From an uncultured Bacteroidales bacterium (GTDB taxonomy: Bacteria; Bacteroidota; Bacteroidia; Bacteroidales; F082): a DNA stretch of 48,478 bases. Below, piece after piece: positions 31,707 to 38,924 of this stretch. The notes under the pieces are model-generated. The model was not told the DNA's origin and did no database searches. It was given only the letters and a program-made list of their open reading frames with translations. The stretch's first letter is position 1; every line of letters begins with the position of its first letter. The position numbers and the translations under genes were made by a program. The stretch lies in contig CAMVCZ010000022.1 in the NCBI GenBank assembly GCA_947166105.1, forward strand, positions 1 through 48,478, given 5' to 3'.

Positions 31707-34700
31707 ATGAAAAACAACTACAAGGAATATAAACAGTTGAATCTCACGGAGACAGCCAACGAGATTCGCAAGTTTTGGGAAGAAGACAACACCTTCCAAA
31801 AGAGCCTTGACAACCGCGACAAGGACAATGCTTTTGTATTTTACGAGGGCCCGCCGAGCGCCAACGGCACCCCGGGCATCCACCATGTGATGGCCCGCTC
31901 AATTAAGGACGTAGTTTGCCGCTACCAGACACTGAAAGGCAAGCATGTGGTGCGCAAAGCCGGTTGGGACACCCACGGCCTGCCTGTGGAATTAGGCGTG
32001 GAGAAGAAACTCGGTATCACCAAGGAGGACATCGGCAAGAAGATTTCGGTGGACGACTACAACCGCGCCTGCCGCGAGGAGGTGATGAAATACAAGGATA
32101 TGTGGGACGACCTTACCCTCAAGATGGGCTATTGGGTCAACCTCGATGATCCTTACATCACCTTCACCAACGACTACATCGAAACCTTGTGGTTTTTGCT
32201 GAAAGACTTGTATAACAAGGGTTTGCTTTATAAAGGCTACACCATCCAGCCCTACTCGCCCGCTGCCGGCACAGGACTCAGTTCCCATGAACTGAACATG
32301 CCTGGCTGCTACCGCGATGTTAAGGATTTGACTTGCGTGGCGTTGTTCAAGTTGAAAGTTGACAGTGAAAAGTTGAAAGTTATCTTTGGCGGCCAACTCC
32401 CAACTCTCAACCCTCAACTCTCAACTAACGCAATCGCTTGGACCACCACACCTTGGACTTTGCCGAGCAACACCGCTCTTTGCGTCGGCCCGAACATTGA
32501 ATATAACCTCGTCCGTTCAGTCAATCCTGTGTCGGGCGAGCAGACTTACCTCATTCTCGGCAAGCCGCTGATGTCCTCTTTCTTCCCCGCCGAAGAAGAG
32601 AAACCTGCTTTCGAGGATTGGAAAGTCGGCGACAAGAAACTGCCTTACGAGATTTTAGGCACCGTGAAAGGTACTGACCTTGTTGATATTGAGTATGAGC
32701 AACTTATCCCGTGGGTCAATCCTGGAGAGGGTGCTTTCCGCATCATCCCCGGCGACTATGTGACCACCGAGGACGGTACGGGCATCGTCCACATCGCCCC
32801 GACATTTGGTGCCGACGACAAGCGCGTGGCCGCCGCTGCTGGCATCCCGCCTTTGCAGATGATTGACAAGGACGGCAAAGCCCAGCCGATGGTAGACCGC
32901 ACCGGCAAATTCTGGCGCATCGAAGACCTTGACCCAGAGTTTGTGAAAAACTACATGAATGTGGAGGCCTATCGCCCATACGCCGGCCAATTCGTGAAAA
33001 ACGCCTACGACCCCACCAAGACCGAAAAAGACAAGAGTTTGGATGTGGACATCGTGGTCATGCTGAAGGAAGAAGGCAAACTCTTCAAGAGCGAGAAACA
33101 TACGCACAACTACCCGCACTGCTGGCGCACCGATAAACCGGTGTTGTATTATCCTCTCGATAGTTGGTTTATCAAGACCACAGCCTTGAAAGACAGGATG
33201 ATAGAACTCAACAAGACCATCAACTGGAAGCCCGAAGCCACCGGAAGCGGACGTTTCGGCAACTGGCTTGAAAATTTGGTCGATTGGAACCTCTCGCGCT
33301 CGCGCTATTGGGGCACACCGCTCCCGATTTGGCGCTCCGAGGACGGCAAGGAAGAAATTTGCATCGGTAGTGTCGAGGAACTTCGCAACGAAATCGAGAA
33401 GTCCGTCAAGGCGGGATTTATGAGCGAAAATCCATACGCTTCAAGCGATTACACCAAATTTGACTTACATAGACCTTATATTGACGGCGTGGTTCTTTGC
33501 TCCGCAAGCGGCAAGAAGATGTTCCGCGAGCCTGACCTCATCGATGTTTGGTTTGATTCTGGTGCCATGCCATACGCCCAATATCATTATATGGGTGGAA
33601 AAACTGCGGACGGCAAACTCTCAACTCTCAACTCTCAACTTTCAACTCTTCCTTTCCCAGCGGATTTCATCGCTGAGGGTGTCGACCAAACCCGTGGCTG
33701 GTTCTTCACGCTTCATGCCATCGCCACGATGTGCTTCGATAGCGTTGCTTACAAGAATGTGATTTCCAACGGTTTGGTGCTCGACAAGAACGGTAACAAG
33801 ATGTCGAAACGTTTGGGCAATGCCGTTGACCCGTTTGGTGCCATTGAGAAATTTGGTGCCGATGCCGTGCGTTGGTACATGCTCACCAACTCGCAGCCTT
33901 GGGACAACCTGAAATTTGACGAGGCTGGAGTTGATGAAGTGCGCCGCAAGTTCTTCGGAACGCTTTACAACACCTACGCTTTCTTCGCCCTTTACGCCAA
34001 CATCGACAAGTTCGACTATAAGGAAGCCGACATTAATATTAAGGATCGTCCCGAGATCGACCGTTGGATTCTTTCTGAACTTAATTCGTTGATTCTCACG
34101 GTGGACGAGGCATACGGAAGTTATGAACCTACCCGTGCAGGTCGCGCCATCGCCGAGTTTGTGGATGCGCATTTGAGCAACTGGTTTGTGCGTCTCTCGC
34201 GCCGCCGTTTCTGGAAGAGCGAGGACAATCAAGACAAACTCTCGGCCTACCAGACCCTCTACACCTGCCTTGAAACCGTGGCCCGCCTGAGTTCGCCCAT
34301 CGCGCCGTTCTTCAGCGAGCAAATCTACCGCGACCTGAACAACGTCACGGGCCGAAACAAGGCCGAATCCGTCCATCTGACCGACTTCCCCGTAGCCGAC
34401 AAGTCGTTCATCGACAAGGCTTTGGAGGAACGCATGGAAGCCGCTCAACTCATCTCTTCATTGGTGCTCTCGCTGCGCAAGAAAGCCAATATCCGCGTGC
34501 GTCAACCTTTGTCGAAGATTATGATTCCTGTCGCGAACGAGGAGATGAAGACGCAAATCGAGAAGGTGTCGCACCTCATCATGAGTGAAGTCAACATCAA
34601 GGAAATCGAGTTCTTGTCGCCTGACAATAACATTTTGGTCAAGAACGTAAAGCCCAATTTCAAGACTTTGGGCAAGAAGTACGGCAAGCAGATGAAGCAG

Positions 34701-35159
34701 ATTCAGGCTTACTTTACCAACATGGGCCAAGACGAAATCCACACTTTTGAGAAGAACAACGGCACCCACTTGAACATTGACGGCGTTGACGTTGAACTGA
34801 CCCTCGAAGACGCCCTGATTTCGACGCAAGACATCCCCGGCTGGGCCGTCACTTCACAAGACGACCTCACTGTGGCTTTAGACATGACCATCACCGACGA
34901 ATTGATGCAAGAAGGCCTCGCCCGCGAAATCGTGAACCGCGTGCAAAACCTCCGCAAGACCGGTGGCTTCGAGGTCACCGACCGCATCGAACTCATCATC
35001 GAAAAGAACGAAAAAACCGATGCCGCCGTTGAGCAATTCAACGACTACATCTGCAACGAAACCTTGGCCACCATCACGAAAGTGGACACCTTGGAAGGCG
35101 TTGAGGCCGAGGAACTTGTTGAAGGAATTAATGTAAAACTGAAAATACAGAAAAAATAA
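31707..35159 (+). CDS. ileS: Isoleucyl-tRNA synthetase, IleRS2-like, with altered HIGH motif
   Basis: Charges tRNA-Ile and edits misactivated valine. The protein has 1150 residues: Rossmann catalytic fold split by the CP1 editing domain, KMSKR (698-702) and an anticodon-binding C-terminal part. Sequence style (AGWDTHGLPVELGVEKKLGI) is that of the eukaryote-like IleRS2 clade, which is naturally insensitive to mupirocin. The class I HIGH signature reads Gly57-Ile-His-His60 in NGTPGIHHVMAR, the swapped GxHH form that has been linked to very high mupirocin resistance. Two in-frame low-complexity insertions occur, about residues 215-240 (a hairpin-forming repeat) and about 637-648, both of AACTCTC/GTTGAAA type and absent from ordinary synthetases. 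Confidence 0.95.
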   Translation: MKNNYKEYKQLNLTETANEIRKFWEEDNTFQKSLDNRDKDNAFVFYEGPPSANGTPGIHHVMARSIKDVVCRYQTLKGKHVVRKAGWDTHGLPVELGVEKKLGITKEDIGKKISVDDYNRACREEVMKYKDMWDDLTLKMGYWVNLDDPYITFTNDYIETLWFLLKDLYNKGLLYKGYTIQPYSPAAGTGLSSHELNMPGCYRDVKDLTCVALFKLKVDSEKLKVIFGGQLPTLNPQLSTNAIAWTTTPWTLPSNTALCVGPNIEYNLVRSVNPVSGEQTYLILGKPLMSSFFPAEEEKPAFEDWKVGDKKLPYEILGTVKGTDLVDIEYEQLIPWVNPGEGAFRIIPGDYVTTEDGTGIVHIAPTFGADDKRVAAAAGIPPLQMIDKDGKAQPMVDRTGKFWRIEDLDPEFVKNYMNVEAYRPYAGQFVKNAYDPTKTEKDKSLDVDIVVMLKEEGKLFKSEKHTHNYPHCWRTDKPVLYYPLDSWFIKTTALKDRMIELNKTINWKPEATGSGRFGNWLENLVDWNLSRSRYWGTPLPIWRSEDGKEEICIGSVEELRNEIEKSVKAGFMSENPYASSDYTKFDLHRPYIDGVVLCSASGKKMFREPDLIDVWFDSGAMPYAQYHYMGGKTADGKLSTLNSQLSTLPFPADFIAEGVDQTRGWFFTLHAIATMCFDSVAYKNVISNGLVLDKNGNKMSKRLGNAVDPFGAIEKFGADAVRWYMLTNSQPWDNLKFDEAGVDEVRRKFFGTLYNTYAFFALYANIDKFDYKEADINIKDRPEIDRWILSELNSLILTVDEAYGSYEPTRAGRAIAEFVDAHLSNWFVRLSRRRFWKSEDNQDKLSAYQTLYTCLETVARLSSPIAPFFSEQIYRDLNNVTGRNKAESVHLTDFPVADKSFIDKALEERMEAAQLISSLVLSLRKKANIRVRQPLSKIMIPVANEEMKTQIEKVSHLIMSEVNIKEIEFLSPDNNILVKNVKPNFKTLGKKYGKQMKQIQAYFTNMGQDEIHTFEKNNGTHLNIDGVDVELTLEDALISTQDIPGWAVTSQDDLTVALDMTITDELMQEGLAREIVNRVQNLRKTGGFEVTDRIELIIEKNEKTDAAVEQFNDYICNETLATITKVDTLEGVEAEELVEGINVKLKIQKK
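32349..32426 (+). repeat. Hairpin-forming repeat inserted in frame in ileS
   Basis: The left arm (32349-32381) is built of AAGTTGAAAGTT-type units and the right arm (32393-32426) of CCAACTCTCAACC-type units, which are imperfect reverse complements separated by about 11 bases. It is translated as KLKVDSEKLKVIFGGQLPTL and onward, between FK and the IAWTTTPWTLPSN motif, where other synthetases have a short connector. Confidence 0.7.
33614..33650 (+). repeat. CAACTCT tandem repeat inserted in frame in ileS
   Basis: About four degenerate copies of the 7-8 base unit TCTCAAC, translated as KLSTLNSQLSTLNSQLSTL, just before FPADFIAEG. It matches the right-arm units of the repeat at 32393-32426, suggesting the same kind of element entered the gene twice. 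Confidence 0.7.
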
Positions 35160-35212
35160 GGCTGATAGTCAAAAACCATAAGCCAACTTTACAACTAAAT
35201 AACTATACAACT

Positions 35213-35599
35213 ATGGAAAACAAACAAGCCCCTCAAGTGAGATATTCTGACGAGGATCTTGAGGAATTCAAGACCTTGATACTCGAAAAACTCGAACAAG
35301 CCAACGCCAGTTTGGAAAACCTGAAAGCCAACCTCTCAGGCGGCGAGCACAGCACCGACGACACGGCTCCGACCTTCAAGATTTTGGAAGAAGGCTACGC
35401 CGTGGCCGAAAAGGAAGAAAACGCCCGCCTCGTGGCCCGTCAGGAGAAGTACATCCACAACCTTGAACTCGCCCTGATGCGCATCGAAAACAAGACCTAC
35501 GGCGTGTGCTGCGAAACCGGCAAACTCATCCCAAAGGAAAGATTGCGCTGCGTGCCCATCACCACACGCTGCTTGGACGCTAAACTGAAAAGGAAGTGA
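35213..35599 (+). CDS. TraR/DksA family zinc-finger protein
   Basis: A 128-residue DksA-like protein; family members bind the RNA polymerase secondary channel and modulate transcription with ppGpp. An N-terminal helical hairpin (about 12-45 and 65-95, e.g. FKTLILEKLEQANASLENLK) is followed by the C-terminal zinc-finger region YGVCCETGKLIPKERLRC. The cysteines are at 99, 100, 113 and 120, so the canonical CxxC...CxxC pairs are not intact and zinc binding may be altered. The tip acidic residues DxxDxA of DksA are not evident. Its stop overlaps the GTG start of lspA by 4 bases, so it is coupled to lspA, an arrangement common in Bacteroidota. Confidence 0.88.
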   Translation: MENKQAPQVRYSDEDLEEFKTLILEKLEQANASLENLKANLSGGEHSTDDTAPTFKILEEGYAVAEKEENARLVARQEKYIHNLELALMRIENKTYGVCCETGKLIPKERLRCVPITTRCLDAKLKRK

Positions 35600-36237
35600 A
35601 AAAGCAAGGCAACCACGGCCTCATCTGGTCGTTTGTGGTGATTTTTCTCGTTTTGCTCTTCGACCAAATCCTCAAGATTTGGGTCAAGACGAGTATGACC
35701 CTCGGGCAGGAAATCCCTGTCATCGGGAGTTGGTTCAATTTGCTGTTCATCGAGAACAACGGCATGGCTTTCGGCTGGTTTGGCGGCGGCGGTTTCCTGA
35801 AATTGGCCTTGAGCATTTTCAGGATTGTGGCCATTGTCGCCCTGTTTTGGATTTTGGTTCGCTTGTCGAGGAAAAACACCAAGTTCGGCGTGTTGTTCGG
35901 CATTGCGCTCATCACTGCGGGAGCCATAGGCAACATCATCGATTGCGTCTTTTACGGGCGCATTTTCAGCGAAAGCACCTACACCCAAGTTGCGACCCTC
36001 TTCCCCGATGGCGGCGGCTATGCCAATTGGCTGCATGGGCGCGTGGTCGACATGCTTTATTTCCCCCTCATTGATGTGGCGAAGGAAAACGCCTCGTGGC
36101 TTCCCGATTTCTTTTTCGGCCCCGATGGGCATTTCATTTTCTTCCGCCCCATCTTCAATTTCGCTGACTCGGCCATCACTATTGGCGTGTTCTATATGTT
36201 GATTTTCCAATGGAAATGGCTCAAAACCCTTAATTAA
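35596..36237 (+). CDS. lspA: Lipoprotein signal peptidase (signal peptidase II)
   Basis: Inner-membrane aspartyl protease that removes the signal peptide of prolipoproteins after lipid attachment. The 213-residue protein has four TM helices. Catalytic aspartates are Asp116 in GNIIDCVFYG and Asp191 in FNFADSAITIG; the family motif NNGMAFGWF lies near residue 55. It is longer than the E. coli enzyme because of a loop between the two aspartates (about 125-165), as in other Bacteroidota. Start codon is GTG within the GTGA overlap with the upstream gene. Many predicted lipoproteins in this window depend on it. Confidence 0.95.
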   Translation: MKKQGNHGLIWSFVVIFLVLLFDQILKIWVKTSMTLGQEIPVIGSWFNLLFIENNGMAFGWFGGGGFLKLALSIFRIVAIVALFWILVRLSRKNTKFGVLFGIALITAGAIGNIIDCVFYGRIFSESTYTQVATLFPDGGGYANWLHGRVVDMLYFPLIDVAKENASWLPDFFFGPDGHFIFFRPIFNFADSAITIGVFYMLIFQWKWLKTLN

Positions 36238-36246
36238 CAACGGTGT

Positions 36247-36295
36247 TTCGACAAGCCCGACGACCAAATAAACTAAGGTCCCTGAGCTTGTCGAA
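36247..36295. repeat. TTCGACAAGC inverted repeat downstream of lspA
   Basis: TTCGACAAGC (36247-36256) and GCTTGTCGAA (36286-36295) are perfect inverted copies with a 29-base spacer. The right part, CCCTGAGCTTGTCGAAGGG, resembles a palindromic repeat known from many bacterial genomes. It follows the lspA stop by 10 bases and may end transcription. Confidence 0.65.
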
Positions 36296-36319
36296 GGGCC
36301 GACTTCATAAAACAACATT

Positions 36320-36796
36320 ATGCCCAGTTTTAACATCCGCCCCGCAAAAGAAACCGAAGCCGGCCTGATTCTCGGATTCATCAAGAAACTGGCCGATTAT
36401 GAAAAATGTTCCGATGAAGTGGTTGCTGACGAAGCCACGATTTACAACTCCATTTTTGTGGAAAAGGCCGCTGAAGTCATCTTTGCCGAAGAGGATGGCG
36501 TGGTTATCGGTTTTGCCTTGTTTTTCCACAATTTCTCGACCTTTGTGGGACGAAAAGGGCTGTATCTCGAAGACTTGTTCATCATTCCCGAAAAGCGCGG
36601 CTTGGGCTACGGCAAGGCCATTTTGAAATATTTGGCCAACATTGCCGTTGAACGCAACTGTGGCCGCATGGAATGGATTTGCCTCGATTGGAACGCGCCT
36701 TCGTTGGCCTTCTATCGCAGCATTGGAGCCGTGCCAATGGACGAATGGACGGTGCAGCGGATGCACGAAAATGTAGTGAAAACCTTTGCTAAATAA
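36320..36796 (+). CDS. GNAT family N-acetyltransferase (diamine acetyltransferase-like)
   Basis: A 158-residue acetyl-CoA-dependent N-acetyltransferase. Features: FNIRPAKETEAGLILGFIKKLADYEK at the N-terminus (shown in part), motif A LYLEDLFIIPEKRGLGYGKAIL with the acetyl-CoA loop RGLGYGKA, and the ending FYRSIGAVPMDEWTVQRM. The pattern resembles spermidine/diamine acetyltransferases of the SSAT type, including a DWN-SLAFY segment, but substrate assignment is tentative. It stands alone, 82 bases after lspA and across a repeat, with a weak hairpin downstream. Confidence 0.88.
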   Translation: MPSFNIRPAKETEAGLILGFIKKLADYEKCSDEVVADEATIYNSIFVEKAAEVIFAEEDGVVIGFALFFHNFSTFVGRKGLYLEDLFIIPEKRGLGYGKAILKYLANIAVERNCGRMEWICLDWNAPSLAFYRSIGAVPMDEWTVQRMHENVVKTFAK

Positions 36797-36861
36797 GATA
36801 AAAAGTTTGTAATTGGATTTTATTATTTTCCTTATTATCAATATTTTAGGTTAGAATTTTT

Positions 36862-36890
36862 GCCAAAAAGTTTGTAATGGGCTTTTTGGC
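36862..36890. terminator. Weak hairpin after the acetyltransferase gene
   Basis: GCCAAAAAG (36862-36870) and CTTTTTGGC (36882-36890) form a 9-bp stem with an 11-base loop. There is no strong T-run after it, so its role as a terminator is uncertain. Confidence 0.35.
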
Positions 36891-36914
36891 ATACTTTTGT
36901 CTTGGGAAATCCGT

Positions 36915-36922
36915 TATTTTTG
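36915..36922 (+). promoter_or_regulatory. Candidate -7 box of the lipoprotein operon
   Basis: TATTTTTG, 34 bases before the ATG at 36957, matches TAnnTTTG. A TTTG lies upstream but at a non-standard spacing. Confidence 0.4.
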
Positions 36923-36956
36923 CACCACAAACCTTAAAGCAACAAAAAAATAAGTT

Positions 36957-37850
36957 ATGAGAACATTCAAAACAATGGGCATTGTGTTGGGGCTGATGCT
37001 GGCAGTCGCCTTCACTTCGTGCCACAAAGACAAAACCGGCGTTTATGCGCCCAAGAAGAAAATCCAGCAGATTTATTATTCGTGGAGCGACACGGAAAAA
37101 AAGCCCTTCCAACATTGGGAATGGAACGGCGACAAGCTCAACTCCATCACGCATTACTCGGACTTCAACTTCAAGGCAGACACTTGGGTGGAAAACTTCA
37201 CCTACGACAACAACAACCGCGTTACTCGCGTGGACAACTACACGAATTCCGAGTACATCACCTACGAATACGACGGCAACCACCTGAAAACAGCAACCGT
37301 TTTCTATCGCAACGCCATTGCCTGCACTTGGGCGATTAGTTACGACGGCGACAAAATCAGCAAGATGATGGGAACCTTCTACGACGATTTCAAAAAAGAC
37401 GGTGCCACGCTGCATCTGAATCCCCTTTCACACCTGCTGCCTCCTAATGTTTGCAAAAGCGTCGCCAAATGCGAACAAAGGTTAGCCAACCAACGCGGCG
37501 AACAAGAAACCTACACCATCGCCCTCCTGCTGACATGGACGGACAACAACATCAGCAAAATCGTCTTTACCGGCGACGGCGAATACATGGACTTTCAACT
37601 GCAATACGACGACAAGAACTGCCCGTGGTACGGTTTCATGGGCGGCCTTGAAGACTATTTGATCAACTTCACTTCCGGGCACACAGGCTTCACCAAAAAC
37701 AACGTAACCCGCATCATCATGACGGAAGACGACTACGCCGACACCATCTGCTATGCCTACCAATACGGCAGCGACAAATATCCCGTTTTGCAGACCATGT
37801 ACGAAAGCGACGACATTGACGACAAACAAGTACTCTATTTCGAATATTAA
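36957..37850 (+). CDS. Hypothetical lipoprotein with YD-repeat-like segments
   Basis: A 297-residue lipoprotein with lipobox Cys in AVAFTSCHKDK, hence probably outer-membrane or surface located. The body contains strand-turn repeats resembling YD/RHS motifs, for example FTYDNNNRVTRVDNYTN and YEYDGNHLKTATVFY, as in DUF4595-type lipoproteins of Bacteroidales. No catalytic residues can be named. It is followed after 12 bases by a second lipoprotein gene, and both precede a ligase-like polysaccharide gene, so a surface-associated role is plausible. Confidence 0.8.
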   Translation: MRTFKTMGIVLGLMLAVAFTSCHKDKTGVYAPKKKIQQIYYSWSDTEKKPFQHWEWNGDKLNSITHYSDFNFKADTWVENFTYDNNNRVTRVDNYTNSEYITYEYDGNHLKTATVFYRNAIACTWAISYDGDKISKMMGTFYDDFKKDGATLHLNPLSHLLPPNVCKSVAKCEQRLANQRGEQETYTIALLLTWTDNNISKIVFTGDGEYMDFQLQYDDKNCPWYGFMGGLEDYLINFTSGHTGFTKNNVTRIIMTEDDYADTICYAYQYGSDKYPVLQTMYESDDIDDKQVLYFEY

Positions 37851-37862
37851 ACGCTCAACGAT

Positions 37863-38915
37863 ATGAAAAAGATTCATTTTCTGATTATGGTCACTGCAGC
37901 AATGCTTCTGGCATTGGCCTCCTGCAAGCCGATTGACGACCCAAAAGAACTGACCAAAAATGTTAAGGTTACCACCGCTGGCCCGACTTTCATCACGGGC
38001 CACACCGCCTCCTGTGGAGCGGAAGTCACTGCAGAAGATGCTGGTTTGTTGATAGAGCTGGGGGTGTGCTGGAGCCTTTCGGAAAACCCTACCGTAGACG
38101 ACCACACCCTAAGCACCTACAAATGCTCAAAGCCCTATACCTGCCTATTGACCAACTTGGAACCCAACACAGTTTACCATGTGCGCGGCTACGCGAAATA
38201 CGGCACAGAATACTGCTACGGCGACGAAAAGACCTTCACCACCCTCGGTGCCGATGCGCCCTCGGCCTCGCCCGTGACCACCATTGAGGCTACCGAAATC
38301 ACTTCACAGTATTTCCGAGCAGGTGCCAAGGTGGAACCCTTTGGTGCATCCAATTTTATGGTCGGCGTTTGCTTTAGCATTCAACCCGATTTCACCATTG
38401 AGGACTGCGTCGGATATGAATATGGATTCGAGGAAGAAAATGGCGTTTACCAAGTCTATTGTCAAGGCTTAAGCCCCAACACGACGTATTATTACCGTGC
38501 TTTTGTGGTCTGGGACGAAGGAAGCGATTATTTTAACTTCTCTACAGACAACTATTTCTATGGCGAAACCTTTAGCTTCACCACGCCGGAAGTACCACTT
38601 ATGTTGGAACTTAGCACTTATGTCAACTACTACAGCTGGAGTGGCCACTATATCGAAGCCTATGGTAGTATGCACTGCAACAGGCCCGAAGTGGTCGATC
38701 AAGTTGGCTTCTGCTATAGCACCACCAACGAATATCCGCAGTTTGAATCCGACTTTTGCATCACGGCTGCCACTCCAACAGGCAGTGAATGGTACGACTT
38801 CTATGGCAACATTTATAACGTGTCGGCCAACACCAAGTATTACATCCGTACATACGCCCGATATAAAACTGATAGCATACGCTACGGAAACGTTGTAGAG
38901 TACGAAACATATTGA
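37863..38915 (+). CDS. Lipoprotein with fibronectin type III-like repeats
   Basis: A 350-residue lipoprotein; the lipobox Cys follows LLALAS in the signal peptide. Three tandem domains of about 95-105 residues have a fibronectin III-like pattern: each opens with ...ITGHTASCGAEV or an equivalent, has a GVCWS-type strand (ELGVCWSLSENPTV, VGVCFSIQPDF, VGFCYSTTNEYP) and ends with NTxYYxRxY (TVYHVRGYAKYG, TTYYYRAFVVWD, TKYYIRTYARYK). Such proteins are common on the surface of Bacteroidota and may bind glycans or proteins. It is the second gene of the 36957-40829 group, 9 bases before the ligase-like gene. Confidence 0.82.
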   Translation: MKKIHFLIMVTAAMLLALASCKPIDDPKELTKNVKVTTAGPTFITGHTASCGAEVTAEDAGLLIELGVCWSLSENPTVDDHTLSTYKCSKPYTCLLTNLEPNTVYHVRGYAKYGTEYCYGDEKTFTTLGADAPSASPVTTIEATEITSQYFRAGAKVEPFGASNFMVGVCFSIQPDFTIEDCVGYEYGFEEENGVYQVYCQGLSPNTTYYYRAFVVWDEGSDYFNFSTDNYFYGETFSFTTPEVPLMLELSTYVNYYSWSGHYIEAYGSMHCNRPEVVDQVGFCYSTTNEYPQFESDFCITAATPTGSEWYDFYGNIYNVSANTKYYIRTYARYKTDSIRYGNVVEYETY

Positions 38916-38924
38916 TTTTTCAGG

